A DNA stretch of 44,427 nucleotides from an uncultured Oscillospiraceae bacterium (GCA_900758315.1 CAAERF010000106.1:1-44427), one strand, 5' to 3'. Counted from the stretch's first letter, positions 7,106 through 16,073 are shown. Program-made: numbers and translations. The notes: a model not told the origin generated them from the sequence alone.

Positions 7106-7489
7106 TTGGATATTATTATCAGCAACGCCGACACCCGGCCCATCTACGAACAGATCTATGCTCAGATCAAGGATGCCATTCTCGCGGGCGCTTTGAAGGA
7201 GGGCGACGTCCTGCCCTCCATCCGCGCCCTGGCCAAAGATCTGCGCATCAGCGTCATCACCACAAAACGGGCCTACGATGAGCTGGAACGGGACGGTTTC
7301 GTCTATACCGTCGCCGGAAAAGGCTGTTACGTGGCCCCTATGGACACCGCTCTGGTGCGGGAACAGCAGCTGCGGGAGATTGAGGCACATATTCGAAAAA
7401 TCTTAGAACTTGCCCGTCCCCTGTCCCTGTCCCAATCCGATATTTTTGAACTATTCTCCCTGATTGCCGAGGAGGGTCTGGATCTATGA
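7106..7489 (+). CDS. GntR family transcriptional regulator, YtrA subfamily
   Basis: About 127 residues: a GntR winged helix (about 1-70) with EGDVLPSIRALAKDLRISVITTKRAY and a short C-terminal helical dimerisation tail, the YtrA arrangement without a ligand-binding domain. TTG at 7106 is chosen as the start because the protein then begins (M)DIIISNADTRPIYEQIY, the usual N terminus of this subfamily, and GGAG sits 9 nt before it. The upstream ATG at 7091 would place that SD inside the gene. The stop overlaps the ATG of the ABC ATPase, so the three genes form an operon. Regulators of this kind usually respond to cell-envelope stress or bacitracin-like compounds and control the linked ABC exporter. 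Confidence 0.93.
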   Translation: MDIIISNADTRPIYEQIYAQIKDAILAGALKEGDVLPSIRALAKDLRISVITTKRAYDELERDGFVYTVAGKGCYVAPMDTALVREQQLREIEAHIRKILELARPLSLSQSDIFELFSLIAEEGLDL

Positions 7490-8331
7490 ACGCCATTGAA
7501 ATTACCAATTTGAACAAATCGTACCCCAACTTTAACCTGAAGGACCTCACCCTGACCCTGCCGCAGGGCAGCATTCTGGGTCTGGCCGGTGAAAACGGCG
7601 CCGGCAAAAGCACTACCCTCAAGTTGATTATGAACTCCATCCCGCGGGACAGCGGTACCGTCCGCGTCCTGGGCACGGACAACCAGAGCGCCGCCTTTCA
7701 ATCCGTGAAGGAGGACATCGGTGTGGTTCTGGACGAGGCCTACTTCCCCGAGGTGCTGACCCCGAAAAATGTCGCCACTGTGATGCGTCACACCTACCAG
7801 CGCTGGGACGATCAGCTTTTCTCCGCCTATCTGGACCGGTTTTCCCTGCCGCGAGAGAAGGCTTTTCAGCACTTTTCCCGGGGCATGAAGATGAAGTTCG
7901 CCATCGCAGTGGCCCTCTCCCACGCGCCTAAGCTGTTGATTCTGGATGAGGCCACCAGCGGACTCGACCCGATGATTCGGGACGAGATCCTGGACCTGTT
8001 CAACGACTTCACCCGGGATGAGGAACACTCCATCCTTCTGTCCTCCCACATCATCAGCGATATGGAGAAAATCTGCGACTACATCGCCTTTCTCCACCAC
8101 GGTTCCCTGATCCTCTGCGAGGAAAAGGACCGTCTGCTGGAGGAATACGCCCTGTTGAAGCTGTCCCGAGCCGACTTTGAGGCGGTGCCACCCGAGGCGG
8201 TTCACGGAAAAAAGGAAACGCCCTATGGGGTGGAGGCTCTGGTGAAACGGTCCGCTGTATCCTCCGCGTTTCGTCTGGAGCACACCAGCTTGGAAGATAT
8301 TATCCTGTTTCTGGCCAGAGAGGAGCTGTGA
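7486..8331 (+). CDS. ABC transporter ATP-binding protein (YtrB-like)
   Basis: A 281-residue ATPase with Walker A GENGAGKST, Q-loop region, signature segment FSRGMKMKFAIAVAL (an LSGGQ variant), Walker B LLILDEATSGLD and switch histidine SSHIIS. The ~70-residue C-terminal extension is typical of ATPases linked to GntR regulators. It starts in an ATGA overlap with the GntR gene and is followed directly by its permease. The pair probably exports or expels an envelope-active compound; the substrate cannot be told from sequence. Confidence 0.95.
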   Translation: MNAIEITNLNKSYPNFNLKDLTLTLPQGSILGLAGENGAGKSTTLKLIMNSIPRDSGTVRVLGTDNQSAAFQSVKEDIGVVLDEAYFPEVLTPKNVATVMRHTYQRWDDQLFSAYLDRFSLPREKAFQHFSRGMKMKFAIAVALSHAPKLLILDEATSGLDPMIRDEILDLFNDFTRDEEHSILLSSHIISDMEKICDYIAFLHHGSLILCEEKDRLLEEYALLKLSRADFEAVPPEAVHGKKETPYGVEALVKRSAVSSAFRLEHTSLEDIILFLAREEL

Positions 8332-8333
8332 CT

Positions 8334-8945
8334 ATGAAAGGTTTACTGTTAAAGGATCTCTACACCCTGGGAAAGCAGATGAAGCTGTTTCTCCTCTTCA
8401 TCCTGATCTTTGCGATAACCCCCGGCCTTTCCCTGTCTGCCTTTGCCGTGATGTACGCATCTATGCTGCCCATGACCGCTCTCGCCTATGACGAGCGCTC
8501 CAAGTGGAATATCCTCGCCTCCATGATGCCCTATTCCGCCACCGAGTTGGTGCTCAGCAAATACCTGCTGGGCTACCTGATGGCGATCTGCGCAGCTCTG
8601 TGCTCTCTGGTAGCACAGCTCGTGATCAGTTTCTTCCGGCATACCCCTGTAGACCAGGATGCACTTCTCACACTGCCCATTTTCGTCTGTATCGCCTTTC
8701 TGTTTCTGGCAATCAGTCTCCCCTTCCTCTTTAAGCTGGGAGTAGAGCGAGGCCGACTGATCTTTTTGGTCCTGCTGGCGGCGTTGGCTGTATCCGTTGT
8801 GCTGCTCACGGATCAGCTGGTCGAGCTGCTGTCCGGTTTTATTCCCTCTGTCTGGACCATTCCCATCTGCCTGATCTGTGCGGTGGCCGTCAACGTCTTC
8901 TCGGTTCTTTTCTCTGTAAAGATCTATAAAAACAGCTTCCAATAA
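8334..8945 (+). CDS. ABC-2 type permease (ABC2_membrane_5-like)
   Basis: About 203 residues with six hydrophobic segments, opening MKGLLLKDLYTLGKQMK and carrying the family's YDERSKWNILASMMPYSATELVLSKYLLGYL stretch between helices 2 and 3 (about 50-80). This pattern is typical of small ABC-2 permeases beside YtrA/YtrB-type genes. ATG 8334 has GAGGAG 9 nt upstream; a GTG at 8328 is also in frame. It overlaps or abuts the ATPase stop. It should form a homodimeric exporter with the upstream ATPase. A bidirectional terminator follows. Confidence 0.9.
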   Translation: MKGLLLKDLYTLGKQMKLFLLFILIFAITPGLSLSAFAVMYASMLPMTALAYDERSKWNILASMMPYSATELVLSKYLLGYLMAICAALCSLVAQLVISFFRHTPVDQDALLTLPIFVCIAFLFLAISLPFLFKLGVERGRLIFLVLLAALAVSVVLLTDQLVELLSGFIPSVWTIPICLICAVAVNVFSVLFSVKIYKNSFQ

Positions 8946-8955
8946 AACTGATATA

Positions 8956-9000
8956 AAAATCCCCTCTCATGCAGCCATTCCGCTACAGAGAGGGGATTTT
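8956..9000. terminator. Bidirectional terminator between the ABC operon and argS
   Basis: 13-bp arms AAAATCCCCTCTC / GAGAGGGGATTTT around a 19-nt loop, with A and T runs on either side. Confidence 0.88.
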
Positions 9001-9049
9001 ATCTTATTTTCTGAACTACGTGCTTAACGCTTTTTGCTCTTCCAGACGC

Positions 9050-10822
9050 TTACATGCGGTCCGGCGCGGTAAAGCCCAGAAGCTGAACCGAGGTCTCCAG
9101 CACCCGCAGCACCAGCCGGATCAGCGTCACATAGCTGGCCTGCTTCTCGGGATCCGGCTCTTTCATGATGTTGTGCTCACCGTAGAACTGATTCAGGCTG
9201 TTGGCCAGCTCATAAATATAGTGGCACAGGCGGTTGGGGGCGTTCTGGGTGTATGCCTCATAGACAGCCTCATTGAACCGGCACAGAATCAGGGCCAGAT
9301 CGGTCTCTTTCTGGCTCTCCGGCGGCAGGATCCGGCCCAGCTGGGCATCAGGATAGGCCGCTGTAAATTTGCTCAGAATGGACTTGATCCGCACCATGGA
9401 GTACATAATATAGGGACCGGTGTTTCCCTCAAAGGCAGTGAACCGCTCCACGTCGAACACGTAATCCTTGTAGGGCTGGTTGGACAGATCACCGTACTTG
9501 ATGGCCGCAAGGCCCACCTTGTCCGCAATCTCCCGCATCTCTTCCTCGCTCATAGCGCCGTCATTGCTCTTCACCTTTTCATAGATAGCGTCGCTGACGT
9601 TGCCCAGCAGGTACTCCAGCCGCATCACGCCGCCGTCCCGGGTCTTGAAGGGCTTGCCGTCTTTGCCGTTCATGGTGCCGAAGCCCACGAACTCCAGGGA
9701 GCACTTCTCTTTGGAGACCAGGCCGGTCTTATAGGCACAGCGGAACACCCGGACAAAGTGCATCTCCTGGCGCTTGTCCACCACATAGATAATCCGGTCC
9801 GGATCAAAATCCGCTCTGCGCTGGACAATGGTGGCCAGATCGGTGGTCTCGTACTGAGCGGCGCCGTCCGACTTGAGAATCATGCAGGGCGGGACCTCCC
9901 GGGTGTCGCTCTCCTCCTGGACGTCCACCACCAGCGCGCCGTTGCTGATATAGGCGTGGCCGTCGGCCTTCATCTGGTCCACCATGGGCTGGATCAGATC
10001 CTGACAGTCGCTCTCGCCCATCCAGACGTCAAAGTCCACGTCCAGCTTCTCGTAGTTCTTCTTCAGATCGCTGACGGACACGTCCAGAATATGCTTCCAC
10101 AGGGCGCGATAGCCGGGCCGGCCCTGCTGGAGCTCATAGGTAGCCTGACGGGCTGCCTCCTTATAGGCCTCGTCGGTCTTGGACACCTTGGAGGCATAGG
10201 GATAGATTTCCTCCAGATCACCGATGGTGAAGGGCGGCTCTTCCGGATAGCCGCTGGTGATCTCAGGGTCAAAATAGGGCAGCTCCGGCTGACGGCGCTG
10301 AAGCTCTACGATAATCAGACCAATCTGGAGGCCCCAGTCGCCCAGATGGGGATCGCCCACCACATTGTGGCCCATAAAGCGGGCAATCCGCTTGATGGCC
10401 TCGCCGATGATGGCCGGGCGCAGATGTCCCACATGGAGGGGCTTTGCCACGTTGGGCCCGCCGTAGTCCACCACGATGGACAGAGGCGGATCCGCCTTTT
10501 CCACGCCGCAGTCCGGATCCTGCTCCAGCTCATTCAGCAGCTTTCCCAGGTAGTCGGGATTCAGATCCAGATTGATAAAGCCGGGCCGAACCATCTCCAC
10601 CTTGGAGAACATGGTCTCCGCCGCCAGCACATCCACCACCTGCTGGGCGATCATAAAGGGTGCTTTGTGGTACAGCTTGGCCCCCGCCATCGCGCCATTA
10701 CACTGGTACTGACACAGGTCCGGACGGTTGGAGACGGTACACTTTCCCAGCGCCGGGTCAAAGCCGGCGATTTCAAAGGCCTCGGACACCATTTCTGTAA
10801 TCTGATCAATCACTTTTTTCAT
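9050..10822 (-). CDS. argS: Arginyl-tRNA synthetase
   Basis: A 590-residue class I synthetase that charges tRNA-Arg. It has an N-terminal ArgRS-specific domain (about 1-110), the HIGH motif as HVGHLRPAIIG, the GDWG/QIG segment, a degenerate KMSK region (KPFKTRDGG) and a C-terminal anticodon-binding domain ending in LLGFTAPDRM. ATG 10822 is chosen because GAAAGGGAAG precedes it and the protein then begins MKKVIDQITEMVSEAFE. The longer in-frame extension to 10909 would run across the consensus promoter at 10886-10914. The leader is only about 55-60 nt, too short for a T-box. Confidence 0.97.
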   Translation of the reverse strand: MKKVIDQITEMVSEAFEIAGFDPALGKCTVSNRPDLCQYQCNGAMAGAKLYHKAPFMIAQQVVDVLAAETMFSKVEMVRPGFINLDLNPDYLGKLLNELEQDPDCGVEKADPPLSIVVDYGGPNVAKPLHVGHLRPAIIGEAIKRIARFMGHNVVGDPHLGDWGLQIGLIIVELQRRQPELPYFDPEITSGYPEEPPFTIGDLEEIYPYASKVSKTDEAYKEAARQATYELQQGRPGYRALWKHILDVSVSDLKKNYEKLDVDFDVWMGESDCQDLIQPMVDQMKADGHAYISNGALVVDVQEESDTREVPPCMILKSDGAAQYETTDLATIVQRRADFDPDRIIYVVDKRQEMHFVRVFRCAYKTGLVSKEKCSLEFVGFGTMNGKDGKPFKTRDGGVMRLEYLLGNVSDAIYEKVKSNDGAMSEEEMREIADKVGLAAIKYGDLSNQPYKDYVFDVERFTAFEGNTGPYIMYSMVRIKSILSKFTAAYPDAQLGRILPPESQKETDLALILCRFNEAVYEAYTQNAPNRLCHYIYELANSLNQFYGEHNIMKEPDPEKQASYVTLIRLVLRVLETSVQLLGFTAPDRM

Positions 10823-10885
10823 AACAACTGCTTCCCTTTCAAAAATGCACAAATCTGCACTATTTTTCACATACGTTAGTTCTTT

Positions 10886-10914
10886 ATTATAGTCGAAGTG
10901 CGGAAACATGTCAA
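10886..10914 (-). promoter_or_regulatory. argS: Consensus sigma-A promoter of argS
   Basis: On the minus strand: TTGACA (10909-10914), exactly 17 nt, TATAAT (10886-10891), matching the consensus at every hexamer position. Confidence 0.92.
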
Positions 10915-10951
10915 TGTAAAGCGAATTTACGGAACATTTACAACTGCCCCC

Positions 10952-10981
10952 TTGCTTTTTCCTTTCACTCCGCTGTATACT
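10952..10981 (+). promoter_or_regulatory. Promoter of the alcohol dehydrogenase-DUF5685-DnaJ operon
   Basis: TTGCTT (10952-10957), 18-nt spacer, TATACT (10976-10981), about 55 nt before the TTG start at 11037. Confidence 0.6.
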
Positions 10982-11036
10982 GTAGGCATATGTTGCGAAA
11001 GAAAACCGATTTTACGCCGAAAGAGGTGCACGCTCC

Positions 11037-12215
11037 TTGAATTCGTTCCAATTTTACAGCCCAACCAAGGTGCTGTTCGGCGCCGGTACCATCGCGGAAA
11101 CCGGCCCGGCTGTTCAGGCCGCCGGCGGGCACCGGGTTCTGGTGCTATATGGATGCGGCAGCGTCATCAAAAACGGTGTTTTGGACAGCGTACTCGCCTC
11201 TCTGGACCGGTGCGAAATCACCAGCTTTCCCGAAGGCGGCATCCAGCCCAATCCGCTTCTGTCCAAGGCGGAGGAACTGCTGGAGCAGTACGCCCATCGT
11301 GACATCGATTTTATCCTGGGTGTCGGCGGCGCCAGCGTCCTGGACACCTGCAAAGCCGTGGCCATGGGGCTGTACGGCGGCGGCCCGATCTGGGGCTATT
11401 TTTCCAAGACCCGCCCGGTGACCGGAGAGATTCCGGTGGGCTGCGTGCTGACCATCGCCGCTGCCGGCAGTGAGACCAGTGACTCCGCGGTGCTCACCAA
11501 CGAGGCCCTGTCCAGCAAGCGCGGTTGCAGCACCCCCTTTAACCGGCCGGTATTCGCCATTATGGACCCGGAGACCACTTACAGCCTCCCGCCTTATCAG
11601 ACCGCCTGCGGTGTGGCTGACATTATGCTCCACACGATGGAGCGCTACTTTGGAATCGACGCGGGTCAGAATCAGCTCACTGACGGCATTGCCGAGGCTC
11701 TGCTGCGGGACGTGATGGAAAACGGTATCCGCGCGTTGGAGCACCCTGCAGACTATCAGGCCCGCAGCGAACTGATGTGGTGCGGTAGCCTGTCCCACAA
11801 TGATCTGACCGGTCTGGGACGTCCCAAGGATATGTCCGTCCATCAGCTGGGACATGTCCTCAGTGCCGTCTGCCATCTGGCCCACGGTGCCAGCCTGACC
11901 GCTCTCTGGCCCCACTGGGCACACTACGTCTCCAGCTATGACCCGGCGCGCTTTGCCCGGCTGGGCCGAACGGTGCTGGGCCTTACGGAACCGGATGATC
12001 AGTTGGCCGCAACGCTCACCATTGACGGCTTCGCTGCCTACTGGAAGCGCATCGGTTTGCCGGTCTGTCTCCGGGACTGCATCGGTGTGCAAAGTGACGA
12101 TACGCTGCGCTCTTTTGCGCACCTGTGCTCTTACGAGGGCACTCGCTCCATCGGCGCCTTCCGCAAGCTGGAGGAATCGGACATGCTGGCCATTTATCAG
12201 ATGGCCAACCAGTGA
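11037..12215 (+). CDS. Iron-containing (group III) alcohol dehydrogenase
   Basis: A 392-residue enzyme of the YqhD/BdhA/YugJ type that reduces aldehydes with NAD(P)H. The N-terminal nucleotide-binding domain opens FQFYSPTKVLFGAGT and has GVGGASVLDTCKAVA. The C-terminal helical domain carries the metal ligands in DIMLHTMERYF and GHVLSAVCHLAHGASL. TTG is the start, with SD AGAGGTG about 9 nt upstream, giving the standard family N terminus. The physiological substrate is not evident. The aldehydes made by the aldolase pathway 9 kb away are one possibility, but there is no direct link. Confidence 0.93.
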   Translation: MNSFQFYSPTKVLFGAGTIAETGPAVQAAGGHRVLVLYGCGSVIKNGVLDSVLASLDRCEITSFPEGGIQPNPLLSKAEELLEQYAHRDIDFILGVGGASVLDTCKAVAMGLYGGGPIWGYFSKTRPVTGEIPVGCVLTIAAAGSETSDSAVLTNEALSSKRGCSTPFNRPVFAIMDPETTYSLPPYQTACGVADIMLHTMERYFGIDAGQNQLTDGIAEALLRDVMENGIRALEHPADYQARSELMWCGSLSHNDLTGLGRPKDMSVHQLGHVLSAVCHLAHGASLTALWPHWAHYVSSYDPARFARLGRTVLGLTEPDDQLAATLTIDGFAAYWKRIGLPVCLRDCIGVQSDDTLRSFAHLCSYEGTRSIGAFRKLEESDMLAIYQMANQ

Positions 12216-12225
12216 GGCGCTCCCT

Positions 12226-13071
12226 TTGTTTGGCTATGTAGTGGCTGACCAGGGCAGTCTGAACCAGATACAGCTGGCCCGTTACCGGGCATGCTATTGC
12301 GGCCTCTGCCGGGCTATCGAACGGCGGCACGGCCAGCTCAGCCGCCTCTCCCTGACCTATGACATGACCTTTTTGGTTCTGCTGCTGGATTCGCTCTATG
12401 AGCCCCAACGGGACGACAGTGCCGCCCGCTGTGTGGCCCACCCGGTTCGAAAGCAGGGCCAGCGCATCAGCAAATACACCGACTATGCCGCAGATATGAA
12501 TGTAGCTCTGGCCTATTACAACTGCCTGGACGACTGGGCTGATGACCGCAATGGCCTCAAGCTGGCCTACGCCAAGGTGCTCCGCCCCAAGTACCGGCGG
12601 ATCAAGGAGCGCTGGCCGGTTCAATGTGCGGCGATTGAAGATTCCCTTCACGCTCTGAGCGATCTGGAACGGGAACGCAGCGCTGATCTGGACCGGACGT
12701 CCGGATTGTTCGGCCACCTGATGGCGGCGCTGTTCACACCGGAGCAGGATCACTGGACGGAAACACTCGCCCAGCTGGGTGACACGTTGGGCCGTTTTAT
12801 CTATGTGATGGACGCCTGTTTGGATCAAACCTCTGATGAAAAGCATGGCCGCTACAACCCGATTTCGGAATTTGAACGGGTAAACGGTGCGTTTGATGCA
12901 GGTCTGACCCTTAATATGCTGATTGGCGACTGTTCTATGGCCTTTGAGCATCTGCCGCTGGAGCAGGATCTGGATCTGCTCCGCAATATTTTATATTCCG
13001 GCGTCTGGTCCAAATGGGCCGCCGCCCACAAGCAGGAATCATCCCACCTGGAGGAAAAGCCTCATGATTGA
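12226..13071 (+). CDS. DUF5685 family protein
   Basis: About 281 residues with the typical opening (M)[13 protein letters not shown], an early cysteine pair CYCGLC, a hydrophobic [16 protein letters not shown] segment and [22 protein letters not shown]. These match DUF5685, a clostridial family of unknown function. TTG at 12226 is the start: the family begins at exactly this residue and GAGGCG lies about 9 nt upstream. It starts 10 nt after the dehydrogenase stop, and its last codons overlap the start of the J-domain gene. The tight DUF5685-DnaJ coupling suggests that the J protein serves this partner, which is inference. Confidence 0.88.
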   Translation: MFGYVVADQGSLNQIQLARYRACYCGLCRAIERRHGQLSRLSLTYDMTFLVLLLDSLYEPQRDDSAARCVAHPVRKQGQRISKYTDYAADMNVALAYYNCLDDWADDRNGLKLAYAKVLRPKYRRIKERWPVQCAAIEDSLHALSDLERERSADLDRTSGLFGHLMAALFTPEQDHWTETLAQLGDTLGRFIYVMDACLDQTSDEKHGRYNPISEFERVNGAFDAGLTLNMLIGDCSMAFEHLPLEQDLDLLRNILYSGVWSKWAAAHKQESSHLEEKPHD

Positions 13072-13732
13072 CGATCCCTATAAGGTATTAGGCGTATCTC
13101 CCAATGCCTCACCTGACGAAATAAAAAAAGCGTACCGGACTCTGGCCAAGAAGTATCATCCGGACCTCCACCCCAACGATCCGGAGGCCGCCCGGAAGAT
13201 GAACGAGATCAACTCGGCCTACGACCAGATCAACAATCCCCAGCGGTATCAGCAGCCTCAGCCCGGCAACTACGGACAGCAGAATCCCTTTGCCGGCGGG
13301 TACAGTGGCTATGGGTATGGGTACCAACAGCGTCAATACACCACCTACGACACCTCTCAGGACTCCACTGAGTTCCGCGCCGCCTGGCATTTTATTCAGA
13401 ACGCAGAATTCGGCGAGGCCCTGAATCTGCTCAGCCGGATGGGCGCCCGGGAACGCAACGCCCGCTGGTACTACCTCAGCGGCCTGGCCAACTCCGGTCT
13501 GGGCAACAAAATTCTGGCCCTCCAGCATCTGCAGCAGGCCGTCCGCATGGATCCGGGCAATCTGGAATACCGTCAGGCACTCTACCGCATTCAAACCGGC
13601 AGCCAGTTCTATCAGGACAACGGCGGCGCCGACTTCTGTATGGTCGGAAAACCAAACTTCTGCCTTTCCCTATGCGCCTTTACCGCACTCTGCAACTGCT
13701 GTTGCCGGCCCTGGGGATATATGGGGATGTAA
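13064..13732 (+). CDS. J-domain (DnaJ-like) protein with cysteine-rich tail
   Basis: A 222-residue protein. Residues 1-65 are a J domain with the Hsp70-activating HPD motif (KYHPDLHP). A Gln/Gly/Tyr-rich linker follows (about 66-100), then a helical repeat region resembling tetratricopeptides (about 105-180), and finally a cysteine-rich hydrophobic C terminus ([15 protein letters not shown]). It lacks the zinc-finger and substrate-binding domains of true DnaJ, so it is a specialised co-chaperone. The ATG at 13064 lies inside the end of the DUF5685 gene (8-nt overlap), indicating translational coupling. The tail may anchor it to the membrane or bind metal. A bidirectional terminator follows. 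Confidence 0.9.
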   Translation: MIDDPYKVLGVSPNASPDEIKKAYRTLAKKYHPDLHPNDPEAARKMNEINSAYDQINNPQRYQQPQPGNYGQQNPFAGGYSGYGYGYQQRQYTTYDTSQDSTEFRAAWHFIQNAEFGEALNLLSRMGARERNARWYYLSGLANSGLGNKILALQHLQQAVRMDPGNLEYRQALYRIQTGSQFYQDNGGADFCMVGKPNFCLSLCAFTALCNCCCRPWGYMGM

Positions 13733-13741
13733 ATACGTTCA

Positions 13742-13779
13742 AAAAAGCTCCGCAGTCCTTCAGCACTGCGGAGCTTTTT
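13742..13779. terminator. Bidirectional terminator between the J-protein operon and pckA
   Basis: 14-bp arms AAAAAGCTCCGCAG / CTGCGGAGCTTTTT around a 10-nt loop, with A and T runs on both sides. Confidence 0.9.
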
Positions 13780-13785
13780 CTGTTT

Positions 13786-15372
13786 TTACTTCGCTTTGGG
13801 ACCGGCGTTGACGATATTGGCCGGCATATTGGGATATTTCGCAGCAAAGTTATCCTGGAACATCTTGGCCAGCTTATTTGCCTGCTCATCATAGGCGTCC
13901 TTATCCGCCCAGGTATCCCGGGGATTCATGATCTCATCGGGCACATTAGGGCAGGACTGAGGCACATCCACGTTGAAAATCTCGTGGTGCTTGTATTCCA
14001 CATGGTCAAAGTCGCCGTTCAGTGCCGCGCTCACCATGGCGCGGGTGTACTTCAGCTTCATACGGGAGCCGACACCGTAGGGACCACCTGCCCAGCCGGT
14101 GTTCACCAGATAGACCTTGGTGCCATACTTGGCAATTTTATCACCCAGCATATTGGCATAGACAGAGGCGTCACGGGGCATAAAGGGCTCGCCAAACAGA
14201 GTGGAGAAGGTGGGCTGAGGCTCCTTGACGCCGCGCTCGGTACCGGCCAGCTTGGAGGTAAAGCCGGTGACAAAGTGATACATGGCCGCATCAGGGGTCA
14301 GTCTGGAGATGGGAGGCAGGACGCCAAAGGCATCAGCAGTCAGGAAAATAACCACCTTGGGGATGCCGCCAACGCCGGGAATCTGCGCATTGGGGATGTA
14401 GTCCACCGGATAACCCACGCGGGTGTTTTCGGTCAGGCTGCTGTCAAAGAAGTCAAACTCCCGCGTCTCGGGGGCCATAATCACGTTTTCCACCAGGGAA
14501 CCAAACCGGATGGCGTGGTAGATGTCAGGCTCGTTCTCCTCTTCCAGGTTGATGCACTTGGCATAGCATCCGCCCTCAAAGTTAAAGATACCGCGCTCGG
14601 ACCAGCCGTGTTCATCATCGCCGATGAGCATCCGGGCAGGATCCGCGGACAGCGTGGTTTTGCCGGTGCCGGACAGGCCAAAGAACACAGCAGATTCACC
14701 GGTAACCGGATCCATATTGGCCGAGCAGTGCATGGGCAAAATGTCCATATCGGTCATGATGTAGTTCATGGTGGAGAACACGGCTTTTTTGATCTCGCCT
14801 GCATACTGGGAACCGGCGATCACAATCAGGTGTGCCTCATAGTCGATCATAATTGCGGCCTCGGAGTTGACACCGTCCACCTCGGGATCGCACTTGAAGC
14901 CGGGAGCGCAGAGAATGGTGTAATCCGGTTCGCCGTAGTTTTCCAGCTCTTCCTGGGTGGGCCGGATCAGCAGCTGATGGATAAACAGGTTCTGGGAAGC
15001 CAGTTCGTTGATCACCCGGAATTTCTGAGTCGCTTCGGGATCTGCGCCAGCCATGCCGTCAAAAATAAAGACCTCACGCCCCTGGAGATAGGCCGCCAGC
15101 TTGCCGCGGATCGCATCAAACTTTTCCCGGGAGATCGGACGATTGACCTTGCCCCACGCAATTTTGTCGTGGATAGTAGGGGTATCGACGATAAACTTGT
15201 CGTCGGGAGAACGCCCGGTATACTTGCCTGTGGTAACCACCAGAGCGCCGTTGTAGCTCAGAGAACCCTCTCCGCGGCGCAGAGCTGCCTCTGTCAGCTG
15301 TGCGGGCGTCAGGTTGCGATAGACAGCTTTCGGGTCAATAATCCCCAGTTTTTCAATGCCGTAGGTTTCCAT
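13786..15372 (-). CDS. pckA: Phosphoenolpyruvate carboxykinase (ATP)
   Basis: A 528-residue enzyme that interconverts oxaloacetate + ATP with PEP + CO2 + ADP. It shows the kinase-1a P-loop GLSGTGKTTLSADP, the LIGDDEHGW metal-binding segment, RSPDDKFIVD and the adenine-binding GVGSRMKLKYTRAM region. Length fits the ATP-dependent bacterial family. In anaerobes it often runs in the carboxylating direction to feed succinate formation or pyruvate supply. The ATG has SD AAGGAGG, which lies immediately after a perfect 16-bp palindrome in the leader (see 15389-15446). It has its own promoter and terminator. Confidence 0.97.
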   Translation of the reverse strand: METYGIEKLGIIDPKAVYRNLTPAQLTEAALRRGEGSLSYNGALVVTTGKYTGRSPDDKFIVDTPTIHDKIAWGKVNRPISREKFDAIRGKLAAYLQGREVFIFDGMAGADPEATQKFRVINELASQNLFIHQLLIRPTQEELENYGEPDYTILCAPGFKCDPEVDGVNSEAAIMIDYEAHLIVIAGSQYAGEIKKAVFSTMNYIMTDMDILPMHCSANMDPVTGESAVFFGLSGTGKTTLSADPARMLIGDDEHGWSERGIFNFEGGCYAKCINLEEENEPDIYHAIRFGSLVENVIMAPETREFDFFDSSLTENTRVGYPVDYIPNAQIPGVGGIPKVVIFLTADAFGVLPPISRLTPDAAMYHFVTGFTSKLAGTERGVKEPQPTFSTLFGEPFMPRDASVYANMLGDKIAKYGTKVYLVNTGWAGGPYGVGSRMKLKYTRAMVSAALNGDFDHVEYKHHEIFNVDVPQSCPNVPDEIMNPRDTWADKDAYDEQANKLAKMFQDNFAAKYPNMPANIVNAGPKAK

Positions 15373-15388
15373 TTGCTTAAATGCCTCC

Positions 15389-15446
15389 TTGGTTGATCAA
15401 CCAAAACGGGCTGTGGTTTTGACCACAACTTTCACAAAACCCGTTT
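15389..15446 (-). promoter_or_regulatory. Structured pckA leader: nested inverted repeats and a palindrome abutting the SD
   Basis: Three symmetric elements lie between the pckA promoter and start. Arms AAACGGG/CCCGTTT (15404-15410, 15440-15446) enclose TGTGGT-N4-ACCACA (15412-15427). The perfect palindrome TTGGTTGATCAACCAA (15389-15404) then runs directly into the AAGGAGG SD. They could be repressor operators or an RNA switch that hides the ribosome site. The sequence does not match a regulatory element I can name. Confidence 0.6.
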
Positions 15447-15466
15447 ATAAAATTATCGTAATTTTG

Positions 15467-15496
15467 AGTATAACATACTTCCCTAACAGAATACAA
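15467..15496 (-). promoter_or_regulatory. pckA: Promoter of pckA
   Basis: On the minus strand: TTGTAT (15491-15496), 18 nt, TATACT (15467-15472). It places the start of transcription just upstream of the nested repeats. Confidence 0.6.
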
Positions 15497-15525
15497 CCGC
15501 TTTTCAGAAAAATGCCGGATCTTAA

Positions 15526-16053
15526 TCAGATTTCCTCCACCATAATTTGACAACTCTCCATAGTCGCCAGCGCCATGCGATGACGCTCCACTGTTACACC
15601 GGCACAGCAGGCCGGATCCACTGAGATGGGGACCTCCGGCATCATCGCTTTCAGCAGGAGTGCGTTGGACACCACACAGATATCGGTACACAGGCCCACC
15701 AGTTCAATCGCAATGGGTTCCTGTTCTGCCAGAGCGGCGATCTGCCGGGCCAGCGCCACACTGCCAAAGGTGGGCTTATCCACAATTTGCGCATCGCCAA
15801 GCGCCTCTGCCACCTCGGGCACCAGCTCCCATCCCGGCGTCCCACGCACGCAGTGAACCACAGGCAGTTTCTGGCCCTCCTGGGTCTGGAGATAATCCGC
15901 TCCGTGGGTATCCCGGGTGGCAATCACGTTTTCACGCGGATATGCCTTGATTTTACGGACCACATTGGGGACAATTTTCACTGCCTCCGGTGTTCCCAGC
16001 GCACCGTCCACAAAATCCCGCTGCATATCAATGACCAATAACAGCTTTCGCAT
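15526..16053 (-). CDS. pncA: Nicotinamidase-like cysteine hydrolase
   Basis: A 175-residue isochorismatase-fold enzyme. The catalytic triad of nicotinamidases is visible: D9 (VIDMQRDF), K93 (VDKPTFG) and C126 (GLCTDICV), along with metal-site candidates D48, H50 and H67. The family includes nicotinamidases (nicotinamide to nicotinate), isochorismatases and other amide hydrolases. Here nicotinamidase is favoured because niaR, the niacin-responsive repressor, and a permease lie just upstream on the same strand. SD AGGAAAGGATGG precedes the ATG. A terminator hairpin separates it from the permease gene, so it may be transcribed partly by read-through or from its own promoter. Confidence 0.82.
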   Translation of the reverse strand: MRKLLLVIDMQRDFVDGALGTPEAVKIVPNVVRKIKAYPRENVIATRDTHGADYLQTQEGQKLPVVHCVRGTPGWELVPEVAEALGDAQIVDKPTFGSVALARQIAALAEQEPIAIELVGLCTDICVVSNALLLKAMMPEVPISVDPACCAGVTVERHRMALATMESCQIMVEEI

Positions 16054-16073
16054 CCAATACCATCCTTTCCTGA

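Noticed and set aside
8969..10879. 636-codon open frame antisense to argS
   Set aside because: It is a mirror of argS codon bias in a high-GC genome; argS has all motifs, a consensus promoter and SD, and the antisense frame has no SD or recognisable domain.
10823..10885. Possible T-box leader for argS
   Set aside because: The promoter lies only about 60 nt before the start codon, leaving no room for a T-box specifier and antiterminator.
13672..15396. 574-codon frame antisense to pckA
   Set aside because: It runs through the terminator and the pckA SD region and has no domain; pckA is certain.
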